NCBI GenBank assembly: GCA_001899085.1
Contig: MKVB01000002.1
Location: 638,602-702,601, forward strand
Direction: 5' to 3'
Origin: Devosia sp. 66-14
GTDB taxonomy: Bacteria; Pseudomonadota; Alphaproteobacteria; Rhizobiales; Devosiaceae
Length of the DNA stretch: 64,000 bases
Below are positions 8,417 to 16,467 of this stretch, piece after piece (positions within the stretch are counted from its first letter, which is position 1; each line of letters begins with the position of its first letter). A model generated the notes under the pieces. The model was not told the origin of the DNA, made no database searches, and saw nothing but the letters and a program-made list of their open reading frames with translations. The translations under genes and the position numbers were made by a program.

Positions 8417-8845
8417 ATGGACGCTGCGACCGCGACAGGGCAGACGAAACCTCATGCTTGGGGCAGAGGCTGGCGGTGGGCAGCGCCGGGTGAGGGGGTC
8501 CTCGATTGGGTCCATGGCAGGGCGAAGGGCCCCCTCACCAGACTTTTCGTGGGTGGCGACAGTCGTGATAGCTCGGTGCGGGAAGAGTACCCCCCACCCT
8601 GTCCCTCCCCCGCAAGGGGGGAGGAGACCAAAACACCGACGCCAGTGAAGGCGTCTCCCTCCCCCTTGCGGGGAGGGGACAGGGGTGGGGGTGCTCTGTG
8701 CGCACCGGCTCGTCAGCCGCGTTGCGACGACAGGCGATTGTCTGTCGAGGCCGGGAGGGGGGAGGCCACCGGCACCGGCCCCGCCGACTACCTCGTCCTC
8801 CACATCCCCTGCCGCGGCTCCTTCGTCATGGAGATCCGTCGATGA
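8417..8845 (+). CDS. Short frame reading through palindromic repeats; possible repeat-interrupted gene
   Basis: A 142-codon frame begins one base after the ATPase stop (TGAGATG) and ends in an ATGA overlap with the next hydrolase, so both junctions look like genuine operon spacing. The first 15 residues ([15 protein letters not shown]) and the last 25 (ending [17 protein letters not shown]) look protein-like. The roughly 100 residues between are Gly/Arg/Pro-rich translations of the palindromic repeats at 8487-8538 and 8585-8696. I recognise no family. It may be a small gene into which repeats inserted in frame, a decayed remnant, or chance. The overlapped ATG has its own GGAG site, so coupling is not required. 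Confidence 0.35.
   Translation: MDAATATGQTKPHAWGRGWRWAAPGEGVLDWVHGRAKGPLTRLFVGGDSRDSSVREEYPPPCPSPARGEETKTPTPVKASPSPLRGGDRGGGALCAPARQPRCDDRRLSVEAGRGEATGTGPADYLVLHIPCRGSFVMEIRR
8487..8538. repeat. Short inverted repeat, CGGGTGAGGGGG type
   Basis: CGGGTGAGGGGGTCC and GGGCCCCCTCACC flank a short spacer. The arms match the outer arms of the repeat at 3970-4113. It lies inside the short frame between the importer ATPase and the second hydrolase. Confidence 0.7.
8585..8696. repeat. 112-base inverted repeat, GAGTACCCCC family
   Basis: Begins GAGTACCCCCCACCC and ends GGGTGGGGGTGCTC. The centre AGACCAAAACACCGACGCC...GGCGTCTCC is shared, with few changes, with the element at 46291-46402. The two are copies of one mobile or amplified repeat family. 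This copy lies within an open frame and does not break it. Confidence 0.8.
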
Positions 8846-9507
8846 TCCCGGTTCCCTCGCGGCCCTATCCCTACCCACTCGACCCCGACCACACCGCGCT
8901 CGTCGTCATCGACATGCAGCGCGATTTCATCGAACGCGGCGGGTTTGGGGATTCGCTCGGCAATGATGTGGCCCGGCTCGAGGCGATCATTCCGACGACG
9001 GCGGCGCTGATCGCGCTGTTCCGGGACAAGGGCTGGCCGGTGATCCATACGCGCGAGGCGCATAAGGCCGATCTCAGCGATTGCCCGCCTTCGAAAATCC
9101 GCCGCGGCAACCCGAGCCTCAAGATCGGCGAGGCGGGCGCGATGGGGCGGCTGCTGGTGAGAGGCGAGCCGGGCAACCAGATCGTCGAGGCGCTGGCGCC
9201 GCTCGACGGCGAGCTGGTGATCGACAAGCCCGGCAAGGGGATGTTCTGGGCCACCGGCCTGCAGGAGCAGCTGGTGGAACTCCGTATCACCCATCTGGTG
9301 TTTGCGGGTGTCACCACGGAGGTCTGCGTCCAGACGTCGATGCGCGAGGCCAATGACCGCGGCTATGAGTGCCTGGTGATCGAGGACGCGACCGAGAGTT
9401 ACTTTCCGGAGTTCAAGGCGGCGACCCTTACGATGATCGCGGCGCAGGGCGGCATAGTCGGCTGGGTGACGCCGCTGGCGGCGCTCAAGGAAGCGGTCGC
9501 AGCATGA
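8842..9507 (+). CDS. Isochorismatase-family amidohydrolase, second paralogue (biuret/triuret hydrolase-like)
   Basis: 221 residues with the full triad: Asp24 (VVIDMQRDF), Lys129 ([10 protein letters not shown]) and Cys162 ([12 protein letters not shown]). Gln202 (AAQGGIVG) matches the BiuH Gln that contacts the ureido group. It is shorter than the first paralogue and differs in the substrate loop around residues 80-100 ([19 protein letters not shown] against the paralogue's [13 protein letters not shown]), so a different ureido substrate is likely; triuret, carbamoylated amine and ureidoacrylate are candidates. GGAG lies 8 bases before the ATG. The stop overlaps the AtzH-like start by four bases. 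Confidence 0.8.
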   Translation: MIPVPSRPYPYPLDPDHTALVVIDMQRDFIERGGFGDSLGNDVARLEAIIPTTAALIALFRDKGWPVIHTREAHKADLSDCPPSKIRRGNPSLKIGEAGAMGRLLVRGEPGNQIVEALAPLDGELVIDKPGKGMFWATGLQEQLVELRITHLVFAGVTTEVCVQTSMREANDRGYECLVIEDATESYFPEFKAATLTMIAAQGGIVGWVTPLAALKEAVAA

Positions 9508-9890
9508 TGATCAACGATCCGGCAGTGCTGGCCGAGGTCACGGCGGTGTTCGAGCGCTATGAGGCGGCGCTGGTCGACAATGACGTGGCGGTGCTCGACG
9601 AGCTGTTTCTCGATAGCCCGCTGACCGTGCGCTACGGCATTGCCGAGAATCTCCATGGCAGCGAAGCGATCCGGGCATTCCGACTGCTCCGCCGTTCCAC
9701 CGGGGCCGACCGGCGGCTCGCCGAGACGGTGATCACCACCTATGGGCGGGACACCGCGATCGCCGCGACGCTGTTTTCGCATGACAGCGTCCCCGGCAGG
9801 GTTGGACGGCAGATGCAGACGTGGATACGGATGCCGGATGGCTGGCGCGTCGCAGCGGCGCATGTCAGCGTCATCGACGCGCAGGTCTGA
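9504..9890 (+). CDS. atzH: AtzH-like protein (DUF3225, SnoaL/NTF2 fold)
   Basis: 128 residues of the NTF2-like fold. The opening [10 protein letters not shown], the core [20 protein letters not shown] and [20 protein letters not shown], and the ending [13 protein letters not shown] fit the DUF3225/AtzH family. AtzH of Pseudomonas sp. ADP hydrolyses 1,3-dicarboxyurea in cyanurate breakdown, between AtzE and AtzF. Here it follows two isochorismatase-type hydrolases by an ATGA overlap, and an AtzF-like gene lies 740 bases on. No atzD, atzG or atzE is in the window, so it may serve a biuret or ureide branch rather than cyanurate. Confidence 0.75.
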   Translation: MMINDPAVLAEVTAVFERYEAALVDNDVAVLDELFLDSPLTVRYGIAENLHGSEAIRAFRLLRRSTGADRRLAETVITTYGRDTAIAATLFSHDSVPGRVGRQMQTWIRMPDGWRVAAAHVSVIDAQV

Positions 9891-9930
9891 CTGCGGCGCT
9901 TAAGAAAGCGCCAGGGGATTAGAGGGGACT

Positions 9931-10572
9931 ATGCTGAAACGCACCTCCGGCGAGGAGATTCGCCGCGTGCTGGCCAGCCGCATCATTGCCGGCGAGCTGG
10001 AACCCGGCACGCCGCTCGATGAGACGCAGCTGGCCAGCGAGTTCGCGGTATCGCGCACCCCGGTGCGCGATGCCCTGCGGCTGCTGGCGGCGAGCGGGCT
10101 GGTGGACCAGAAGCCGCATGCGCGCGCCCTGGTGGCAAAGCCCGCGCCCGACGAGCTCGCCGGCATGTTCGAGGTGATGGGCTATCTCGAGGCGCTGTGC
10201 GCCGGGCTCTGCGCCCAGATGATGACGGCAGCCGAGCGGGAAGCGCTCGATGCGCAGCACACGCAGATGGCCGGCATCGTCCGGGCCGGCGACACCACCG
10301 GCTATGCCGAGGCGAACGATACGTTCCACACCGCGATCTACGAGGGGGCGCATAACGCCTATCTCGGCGAGATCACCATCTCGACCCGGCAGCGGCTGCA
10401 GCCGTTCCGCCGAGCGCAGTTCGGCGCGCGCGGGCGCCTGCAGCAATCGCACGCCGAACACGGGCTGATCGTCGAGGCGATATTGCGCGGGGATCGCGGT
10501 GAGGCGGAAGCCGCGATGCGCAAGCACATCGCGATCGTCGGCGATGCGTATGAGCGGTTCAGTCGGGTTTAG
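9931..10572 (+). CDS. GntR-family transcriptional regulator (FCD type)
   Basis: 213 residues. An N-terminal winged helix (about 1-70: EIRRVLASRIIAGELEPGTP, then LASEFAVSRTPVRDALRLLAASGLV) is followed by an FCD ligand-binding domain with the expected acidic/His positions (NDTFHTAIYEGAHN, HAEHGLIVEAILRGD, RKHIAI). It lies 40 bases after the AtzH-like gene and faces atzF, so it probably senses a ureide intermediate and controls both sides. The TTGTATGCAA element at 2592 and the TGCA cluster upstream of atzF are candidate targets (inference). Confidence 0.88.
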   Translation: MLKRTSGEEIRRVLASRIIAGELEPGTPLDETQLASEFAVSRTPVRDALRLLAASGLVDQKPHARALVAKPAPDELAGMFEVMGYLEALCAGLCAQMMTAAEREALDAQHTQMAGIVRAGDTTGYAEANDTFHTAIYEGAHNAYLGEITISTRQRLQPFRRAQFGARGRLQQSHAEHGLIVEAILRGDRGEAEAAMRKHIAIVGDAYERFSRV

Positions 10573-10593
10573 GGAAACACCGGCGGTGCCGTA

Positions 10594-10620
10594 ATCCTCC
10601 CCCCCCACGCGGGGGAGGAT
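10594..10620. terminator. Bidirectional hairpin terminator
   Basis: ATCCTCCCCC...GGGGGAGGAT forms a tight GC-rich hairpin between the convergent ends of the GntR gene (10572) and atzF (10628). The same hairpin recurs at 15417-15443. Confidence 0.65.
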
Positions 10621-10627
10621 GAGCTGC

Positions 10628-12340
10628 TCATCCAGCGCTTGCCGCCAGAAAACCCCGCCAGCCGCCGAACTCCGAAATATCCCGCGCGCCCTTGACTGCC
10701 TCGGCTTCCACCAAAAACCCCTTGGCCGTGGTGCCGTCAGCCAGGCGCAGCGTGCCGATGCCCAGCGGCGCTGGGATCTTGGCGACGAACGTGCCGAAGC
10801 TCGCGGCGTCGAGCGACCAGAGTTCGGTGGCGACGCCCGCGCCGGTGCCGTCGGCGACGCGCAGCAGGCCGGGCTTGGGCGGGGTGGTGCCGGGGAGGGC
10901 GTAGAGGCGGTAGTCGGGCGTGGTGGTGGCCGTGCGCAGGAAATTGCCGCCGAGGCCGGTGAGCTCGCCATTGAGCGGCAGGCCGGAGAGATGGGCGCCG
11001 ACCACGGCGATCTCGATGCGGTCGGCCGGCGCGCGGATGGGGGCGCTGGTTGCTTCACCGGTCAGCGCCATGCCGATGCCCGCGAGATAGCCGTCGCTGC
11101 CGGCGCGGCCGATCAGCGTCAGGCTGCCGCGCAGGCCGTCGGCGCGGTCGGCCGTCGGCACCGACAGGGCAGCGAGATCGAGCAGGTTGACGAAGTTGGT
11201 GTAGCTGCCGAGGTTGGAGTTGAGAGTGATCGGGTCGGCCGCGAGCTCGGCCACGGTGTAGGCGCGCGGCACCGTCGGTACGGCGAGGCAATCGAGCCGG
11301 GCGAGGAGCGGCGCTACGGCGCGCTTCAGATCCATCAGCTTGTAGGTCGCCTCGAAGACCGAGACCGCGGTGAGGCCGCGGGCGCCTTCGATGATCTTGC
11401 GGGTCACCGGGTGGAAGGAACTCGGGCTCGCCTCGAGCAGCGCTCTGGTGGCGGCATAGCGCTCGGCCACCCACGGGCCTTCGTAGAGCAGCCGGGCCAC
11501 GGCGTGCAGCGGTTCGAAATCCACCTCGACGATCTGGGCGCCGAGCGCCGCGAGGCGTTCGAGGTCGGCGGCGTAGGAGGCCTCGGCCGCTGCGTCGCCG
11601 AAGAATTTGCGCTGCGCCGGGTGCGGTACACCGACCCGCAGGCTTGGCGGCGCGGTGGAAAGACTCGGCGCTGGCAGCGGGCGCGACCAGGCGTCGGCGG
11701 CATCATAGGCGGCGGCGACCGTGGTGACGCGGAAGGCGGTGGCGACGTCGCGGGCGAAGACCGAGATGGTGTCGAGGGTGCGGCAGGCCGGCACCATGCC
11801 GCTGGCCGAGAACAGCCCGAGGCTCGGCTTCAACCCGACGATGCCGTTCATGCCGGCCGGGATGCGGCCCGAGCCGGCGGTGTCGGTACCGAGCGCGAAA
11901 TGGACGATGCCGGCGGCGACCGCCACGGCCGAGCCCGAGCTCGAGCCACCCGGCACCAGGTCGGCGCGCTGGACATTGCGCGGCACGCCATAGGGCGAGC
12001 GCACGCCGACGAGGCCGGTGGCGAACTGATCGAGATTGGTCTTGCCCAGCACAATCGCTCCCGCCGCCTCGAGCCGTGCCACGACGAAGGCGGAGCCGGC
12101 AGGGGTATAGGCAAAGTCGGGGCAGGCGGCGGTGGTGGGGAGGCCGGTCGCGTCGATATTGTCCTTCACCGCAAAGATCAGGCCGTAGAGCGGCTTGCCT
12201 GAGGGGCCGGCGGCCTCGAGCGCGGCGGCTTCGGCCAGCAGCGCGGCTTCAGGCTTGAGGCTAATGAAGGTCGCCGGGTCGTCATAGGCGGCGAGGGCGG
12301 CAAGGGCCTGGTGCACGGCGGTAACGGGAGAAATCTGCAA
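10628..12340 (-). CDS. atzF: Allophanate hydrolase
   Basis: 570 residues. Converts allophanate to ammonia and CO2, the last step of biuret, cyanurate and urea-carboxylase pathways. Residues 1-430 are an amidase-signature domain with Lys59 (FAVKDNID), the GGSSSGS cis-serine loop (131-137) and nucleophile Ser157 (TDTAGSGRIPAG). Residues 450-570 are the C-terminal AtzF domain (VVGAHLSGLPLNGEL...YRLYALPG). The start is a TTG with GAGGGG upstream; a GTG nine codons inside is the alternative. It is transcribed toward the GntR gene. A repeat cluster separates it from the lactonase gene upstream, so it is probably its own transcription unit under the TGCA-rich region. Confidence 0.92.
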   Translation of the reverse strand: MQISPVTAVHQALAALAAYDDPATFISLKPEAALLAEAAALEAAGPSGKPLYGLIFAVKDNIDATGLPTTAACPDFAYTPAGSAFVVARLEAAGAIVLGKTNLDQFATGLVGVRSPYGVPRNVQRADLVPGGSSSGSAVAVAAGIVHFALGTDTAGSGRIPAGMNGIVGLKPSLGLFSASGMVPACRTLDTISVFARDVATAFRVTTVAAAYDAADAWSRPLPAPSLSTAPPSLRVGVPHPAQRKFFGDAAAEASYAADLERLAALGAQIVEVDFEPLHAVARLLYEGPWVAERYAATRALLEASPSSFHPVTRKIIEGARGLTAVSVFEATYKLMDLKRAVAPLLARLDCLAVPTVPRAYTVAELAADPITLNSNLGSYTNFVNLLDLAALSVPTADRADGLRGSLTLIGRAGSDGYLAGIGMALTGEATSAPIRAPADRIEIAVVGAHLSGLPLNGELTGLGGNFLRTATTTPDYRLYALPGTTPPKPGLLRVADGTGAGVATELWSLDAASFGTFVAKIPAPLGIGTLRLADGTTAKGFLVEAEAVKGARDISEFGGWRGFLAASAG

Positions 12341-12371
12341 GGCGCGGCCCCTCGATGATGGTCGAGCCGAT

Positions 12372-12472
12372 TATGCACAGACTCGCGGAACGGCATATGG
12401 AGATGTGTGCATTGAGGGATGATATGCAGAAAAAATGTGCAGATGTGGTCTGGGTGCACGAAGTGATGCACG
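12372..12472. promoter_or_regulatory. Cluster of six TGCA-core elements upstream of atzF
   Basis: TATGCACAG (12372), TGTGTGCATTG (12404), TATGCAGA (12423), ATGTGCAG (12435), GGTGCACG (12453) and GATGCACG (12465) occur within 101 bases. The spacing between TGCA cores is 34, 17, 13, 17 and 12 bases. This stretch is AT-richer than its surroundings. It looks like a multi-site regulator binding region controlling atzF (inference). Confidence 0.4.
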
Positions 12473-12517
12473 TGGGTGGAGCGGCTGTTGGAGATGGCCA
12501 CCGGCGGTGCGGCGCCG

Positions 12518-12618
12518 CCTCCCTCCCCCTTGAGGGGAGGGATTGAGGGAGGGGGTGGTGCAGTGATCACCGATGGACCCCCCCACCCCCAACCCCTCCC
12601 CTCAAGGGGGAGGGGAGC
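12518..12618. repeat. Inverted repeat, CTCCCCTCAAGGGGGAG family
   Basis: CCTCCCTCCCCCTTGAGG and its complement at CCCCTCAAGGGGGAGGGG flank a centre containing GTGATCACCGATGGAC. The same arms and centre, inverted, make up 51082-51182, so the two are copies of one family. It separates atzF from the lactonase operon. Confidence 0.8.
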
Positions 12619-12629
12619 AGAAAGAGTGC

Positions 12630-13511
12630 TCAGTCCGCGAACCGCGTCACCGGCACACCACGTGTCCCACTCGGAAGGCTCACCATCGCCCCACAAAGCG
12701 GCCATTTCGCCAGGTCCTCCGCCGACACCCCGGCGCTGAGGCTCGGGACATAGAGCGTCGTCAGATCCGGGCCGCCGAAGCAGGGCATGGTGGGGCGGAA
12801 GTTCGGCAGCTCGACCCATTTCAGCAGCTTGCCGTCAGGCGAGAAGCAGTTGAGGCGGCTGGCCGAGGCGCCGCCTGACCAGTAATTGCCATCGACGTCG
12901 CAGGCGCCGCCATCGGGGCGGCCGGTCAGTTCGTCGAGTTCGAGCCAGCGGCGGCGGTTGCTGGCGGCGCCGGTCGACGGATCGAAATCGTAGATATCGA
13001 CCCAGATGCCGCGCGAGTCCGAGTGATACATGCGGGTGCCCGCGCCATCCCAGGCAAGGCCGTTGGAAATGCGAAAGCCCTCGGTGACGGTGCCGACGCG
13101 GCCATCGGGCGCGACGCGGTAGAGCACGCCGGCGGGGTTGGCTTCGCCGCTCGCATCCATCGAGCCGACCCAGAAGGCGCCATCGGGGCCGACCTTGCCA
13201 TCGTTGAGCCGCATCGCCGGCTTGGCGTGGGTGACGGCGGCGAGCGGCTGCCGGCTGCCATCGCGCGGGTCGAACAGGATCACCGTGCTTTTGAGCGCGA
13301 CCACCAGTCTGCCGGACCGGCAAAGCCCCAGTGCACCCACCGGTTCGCCGAACTCCCAACGCTGCCGCGTGCCGGTGGCCGGGTCGATGCGATGGATGGT
13401 GCCGGGGGTGATATCGACCCAGTAGAGCAGACCGGTGCGCCCATCCCAGACCGGGCTCTCGCCGATATCGCAGCGGTCGGCGGCGACAGTGGTGATCTGA
13501 TGGGCGGTCAC
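12630..13511 (-). CDS. SMP-30/gluconolactonase-family lactonase
   Basis: 293 residues, a six-bladed propeller of the SGL family. Metal-site segments are visible: Glu in CDIGESPVWD, Asn in RISNGLAWDG and Asp in GGACDVDGNYW. Such enzymes open sugar lactones. Beside uronate dehydrogenase and 5-dehydro-4-deoxyglucarate dehydratase it most likely hydrolyses the aldarolactone made by uronate oxidation. The start is GTG in a GTGA overlap with the GntR gene stop; the frame stays open through the whole GntR gene, but that part is shadow. Confidence 0.85.
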   Translation of the reverse strand: MTAHQITTVAADRCDIGESPVWDGRTGLLYWVDITPGTIHRIDPATGTRQRWEFGEPVGALGLCRSGRLVVALKSTVILFDPRDGSRQPLAAVTHAKPAMRLNDGKVGPDGAFWVGSMDASGEANPAGVLYRVAPDGRVGTVTEGFRISNGLAWDGAGTRMYHSDSRGIWVDIYDFDPSTGAASNRRRWLELDELTGRPDGGACDVDGNYWSGGASASRLNCFSPDGKLLKWVELPNFRPTMPCFGGPDLTTLYVPSLSAGVSAEDLAKWPLCGAMVSLPSGTRGVPVTRFAD

Positions 13512-14236
13512 TGCGCCGTATCCTCCTGCGCGAGGCTCCATTCGCGATAGCGGCGGCGGCCGCCTTCGAGGTGCTGCCGCATGGCGATGCGAGCCTCGTC
13601 GGGCTTCCGGTCGCTGATGGCGTTGAAGATGCGCTGGTGCTCGGCGCGGATGACGTCGAGGAAGGCCGACTTGCTGGTGTCGTCGGAGAAACTGGCGCCC
13701 AGCGCGCGGCGCGGGATCAGCCGCTCGCCCATCTCGTCGACGAACAGGCGAAAGCGCTGGTTGTTGGTGGCGTCGGCGATGGCGCGGTGGAAGGCGCGGT
13801 CGGCGTCGGTGGCGAGCGTGTGGTCGCCGAGCTGGCGGTTGAACTGGGTCATCGCCTGCTCCATGCGCAGAAGGTTGGTTTCGGTCCGGCGCTCCGCGGC
13901 GAGCCCCGCCGCCTCGACCTCGACGCTGATGCGGAACTCGAGGAAATCCAGCACGTCGCCGATCTCCTCGGGGGCTGCCATCAGCATGGACAGGCCGCCA
14001 ACGGGCTGGGGAGGCTTGCTGACATAGACGCCGCTGCCGCGCAGCGAGCGCAGCCGCCCCTCGGCCTTGAGGCTGGCGATCGCCTCGCGCACCACGGTGC
14101 GGCTCACGGAAAACTGCGCGCAGAGCCGATCGGCGGGCGGCAGCTTGTCGCCGGGAGCTAGGCCGGTGGTCTCGATCAGCCGCAGCAGGTCGAGCTTGAC
14201 CCGGTCGGTCAGGTGCATGGCGGGGCTGGGTGACAT
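13508..14236 (-). CDS. GntR-family regulator (FadR/UxuR-like, FCD)
   Basis: 242 residues. The winged helix spans about 5-75 (LDLLRLIETTGLAPGDKLPP, FSVSRTVVREAIASLKAEG, and the wing LRGSGVYVSKPP). The FCD domain has the usual DRAFHRAIADATNN and RAEHQRIFNAISDR motifs. It is the first gene of the lactonase operon and diverges from the UxuA-like gene, so it probably controls uronate use in response to a sugar acid. Candidate shared operator halves are noted at 14345 and 16468. Confidence 0.88.
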   Translation of the reverse strand: MSPSPAMHLTDRVKLDLLRLIETTGLAPGDKLPPADRLCAQFSVSRTVVREAIASLKAEGRLRSLRGSGVYVSKPPQPVGGLSMLMAAPEEIGDVLDFLEFRISVEVEAAGLAAERRTETNLLRMEQAMTQFNRQLGDHTLATDADRAFHRAIADATNNQRFRLFVDEMGERLIPRRALGASFSDDTSKSAFLDVIRAEHQRIFNAISDRKPDEARIAMRQHLEGGRRRYREWSLAQEDTAQ

Positions 14237-14344
14237 TACGCGTTGAGCTGCCGTTCGTCGGTCGTTGCGGGGCCATTCATAGGCGTCGCGGCCGGGCAGC
14301 GGAAGAGGGCGATGCGCGGCCGCGGTTGCCGATCCGCGGAAACT

Positions 14345-14352
14345 ATCATACT
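14345..14352. promoter_or_regulatory. ATCATACT motif upstream of the UxuA-like gene
   Basis: ATCATACT lies 34 bases upstream of the UxuA-like start. Its exact reverse complement AGTATGAT occurs at 16468-16475 upstream of uronate dehydrogenase. Both promoters are AT-rich against a GC-rich background. A shared GntR site is possible; eight bases is a weak match. Confidence 0.25.
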
Positions 14353-14385
14353 GCTTTCAAGAAGTCATATTTTTGGAGGGGAAGA

Positions 14386-15396
14386 ATGTATGTCGGCACG
14401 CAGCTCGGCGGTGACCAGTTCGCCAAGGTCGGGGATCGCTACCTCAGGCAGCTCGCCCAGCTGGGCGTCCGGCACGTCTGCATCGATCCGGTCGGCGACC
14501 CCTGGCAATGGGATCGCGACATCCTGATGCGGCATGCCGAGCATGTCGACAAGTTCGGCCTGGTGCTCGACATGGTGCAGCTGCCGCTCCCCTCCTCGGG
14601 CATCGAACGCCAGCACCAGTCACCGGGCATCGTGCTGGGCAAGCCGGGCGAGCGGGATCGCGAGATCGACGGCATCTGCAGGATCATCGAGGCGCTGGCG
14701 GAGGCCGGGATCGGCGCGGCCAAGTATAATTTCAACGTCCTGGGCATTCCGCGCACCACCTCGGAAACCGGGCGGGGCGGGGCGGTGCTCTCGACGTGGC
14801 GAGCCGACCAGGCGACCGATGGCGACACCCTGACGATCGCCGGCAAGGTCGGCGCCGAGGAGTTCTGGGAGCGCATCGAGTATTTCCTCGAGCGCGTGGT
14901 GCCGGTGGCGACGGCCAGCAAGGTGCGGCTCGCCTGCCATCCGCACGACCCGATGACGCCGCCGGGCTATCGCGGCTTCGAGAGTCGGGTGCTGTCGAGC
15001 GTCGAAGGGCTGATGCGGTTCGTCGAGACCGCGGAGAGCCCCTATCACGGGCTCAATTTCTGCCAGGGCACGGTGGCCGAGGGGATGGAAGACCCGCGGT
15101 CCGAGATCGGCGAGGTGATCCGCTGGTTCGGCAGCCGCAAGAAGATCTTCAACGTGCACTTCCGCAACATCAAGGGCGGCCGCTACTCGTTCACCGAGGA
15201 GTTCCCCGATGCCGGCGACATGGACATGCCGGCGGCGCTGAAGATCTACCACGAGGTCGGCTATGACGGGATGATCATGCCCGACCACGTGCCGCATATC
15301 GATGCCGACAACTCGATGGAAACGGCGTTCGCCTTCTGCTTCGGATACATCATCGCGCTGTTCCAGGCCAATGGCTGGGACCCGTATGGGGCGTAA
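14386..15396 (+). CDS. UxuA-like mannonate dehydratase / sugar-acid TIM-barrel enzyme
   Basis: 336 residues of the UxuA/xylose-isomerase-like TIM barrel. Features are HVCIDPVGDPWQWD near the start, AKYNFNVLGIPRT about residue 115, RLACHPHDP about residue 185, the LNFCQGTVAEG segment and the C-terminal HVHFRNIKGG and PDHVPH with metal-type His/Asp residues. Mannonate dehydratase turns D-mannonate into 2-keto-3-deoxygluconate. The ATG at 14386 has a strong GGAGGGGAAG site. The divergent GntR gene and nearby uronate genes support a hexuronate role. At 336 residues it is somewhat shorter than E. coli UxuA, so a related dehydratase or isomerase is possible. Confidence 0.75.
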   Translation: MYVGTQLGGDQFAKVGDRYLRQLAQLGVRHVCIDPVGDPWQWDRDILMRHAEHVDKFGLVLDMVQLPLPSSGIERQHQSPGIVLGKPGERDREIDGICRIIEALAEAGIGAAKYNFNVLGIPRTTSETGRGGAVLSTWRADQATDGDTLTIAGKVGAEEFWERIEYFLERVVPVATASKVRLACHPHDPMTPPGYRGFESRVLSSVEGLMRFVETAESPYHGLNFCQGTVAEGMEDPRSEIGEVIRWFGSRKKIFNVHFRNIKGGRYSFTEEFPDAGDMDMPAALKIYHEVGYDGMIMPDHVPHIDADNSMETAFAFCFGYIIALFQANGWDPYGA

Positions 15397-15416
15397 GGGG
15401 GGCTCACTTGCCTTTG

Positions 15417-15443
15417 ATCCTCCCCCGCCACGCGGGGGAGGAT
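15417..15443. terminator. Bidirectional hairpin terminator
   Basis: ATCCTCCCCC...GGGGGAGGAT between the convergent UxuA-like (ends 15396) and KDG dehydratase (ends 15456) genes. It has the same arms as the hairpin at 10594-10620. Confidence 0.65.
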
Positions 15444-15455
15444 AAGGGAGAGCCG

Positions 15456-16367
15456 TCAGGCGTGGGCTGCAATGAGATCCGCGAGCACCCGGCGCTCGGC
15501 GGCGTCGAGCTCGGTGAGCGGGGTGCGGACCTTGCCGGCCGGGCGGCCGACCAGCTCGGCGCCGGCCTTGATCATCGACACGGCATAGCCGCGCTTCCTG
15601 TCGCGCAGTTCGATCAGCGGCAGGTAGAAGCTCTTCATCAGGCCGTCGATCACCTTCGTATCGCGCTGCCGCACGGCGCTGTAAAAGCGCAAGGCCAGCT
15701 CGGGCACGAAGTTGAACACGGCCGAGGAATAGGTGGTGACTCCCATCTCGAGATAGGGCTGGGCGAACACTTCGGCGGTGGGCAGGCCGCCGATATGGAC
15801 GACGCGGTCACCGAGCCGGTGCGCGACGCGCTGCATCAGCTGCAGGTCGCCGATGCCGTCCTTGTAGCCGATGAAGTTGGGGCAGTTTTCGGCCAGTTGC
15901 TCGAGCCCGGCGGGAGAAAGCCGGGTGTTGTCGCGGGCATAATAAATGACGCCGAGGCCGACCGACCGGCAGATCGCCTGCATATGGGCGATGACGCCCT
16001 GTTCCTCGGCGAACATCAGGTAATGCGGCAGCACCAGGATGCCGGCGGCGCCGGCCCGCTCGGCGCGCTTCGCCAGATCCACCGCCATGCGAGTGCCGTA
16101 GCCGACACCGGCCAGCACCGGCACGTCGGCGGCGCTGTTCTCGACCGCGGTGCGGATGACCGCGTCATACTCGTCGTAGCCGATCGAGAAGAACTCGCCG
16201 GTGCCGCCGGCCGCGAACAGCCCGGCCGCGCCGTAGGACGAGAGCCATTGCAGGCGCCCGGCGTAGGAGGTGGCGTCGAACTCGCCGTCAGCGCCGAAAT
16301 CGGTCACCGGGAAAGACAGCAGACCGGAGCCGATCTTCGATTTGATCTCGTCGAACGTCACCGGCAT
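15456..16367 (-). CDS. 5-dehydro-4-deoxyglucarate dehydratase
   Basis: 303 residues of the DapA superfamily. Converts 5-keto-4-deoxy-D-glucarate to alpha-ketoglutarate semialdehyde, CO2 and water. Schiff-base Lys169 is in IGYKDGIGD and the catalytic Tyr pair in VIYYARDN. The N-terminal GLLSFPVTDFG and AAGGTGEFFS signatures are typical of this dehydratase rather than of DapA. It diverges from the uronate dehydrogenase gene across an AT-rich 243-base region. The product would need an aldehyde dehydrogenase; one is encoded at 62092. Confidence 0.88.
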   Translation of the reverse strand: MPVTFDEIKSKIGSGLLSFPVTDFGADGEFDATSYAGRLQWLSSYGAAGLFAAGGTGEFFSIGYDEYDAVIRTAVENSAADVPVLAGVGYGTRMAVDLAKRAERAGAAGILVLPHYLMFAEEQGVIAHMQAICRSVGLGVIYYARDNTRLSPAGLEQLAENCPNFIGYKDGIGDLQLMQRVAHRLGDRVVHIGGLPTAEVFAQPYLEMGVTTYSSAVFNFVPELALRFYSAVRQRDTKVIDGLMKSFYLPLIELRDRKRGYAVSMIKAGAELVGRPAGKVRTPLTELDAAERRVLADLIAAHA

Positions 16368-16467
16368 CTCCCGTCGCCAAATTAGTACTATTTCTTTCTG
16401 CTATCACCCTCGAAAGCGCCATGTCAACGCAACCGCGTCACGCCGCTGGGCTGGCCAACAGAAAAGA

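Noticed and set aside
8585-8696. CRISPR-like array from repeated CCCTCCCC blocks
   Set aside because: The units are inverted, not direct, with no regular spacers and no cas genes.
10619-12202. A 527-codon frame opposite atzF
   Set aside because: Gly/Ala/Arg-rich shadow in high-GC DNA. The opposite strand has intact amidase motifs.
457-12340. A caffeine-type NdmD reductase to complete the oxygenase
   Set aside because: No flavin/ferredoxin reductase gene is in the window; it must be elsewhere or a housekeeping reductase is used.
12630-14276. A 548-codon frame that would fuse a regulator region to the lactonase
   Set aside because: The upstream part is another frame of the GntR gene; the GTGA overlap at 13508-13511 gives a normal lactonase length.
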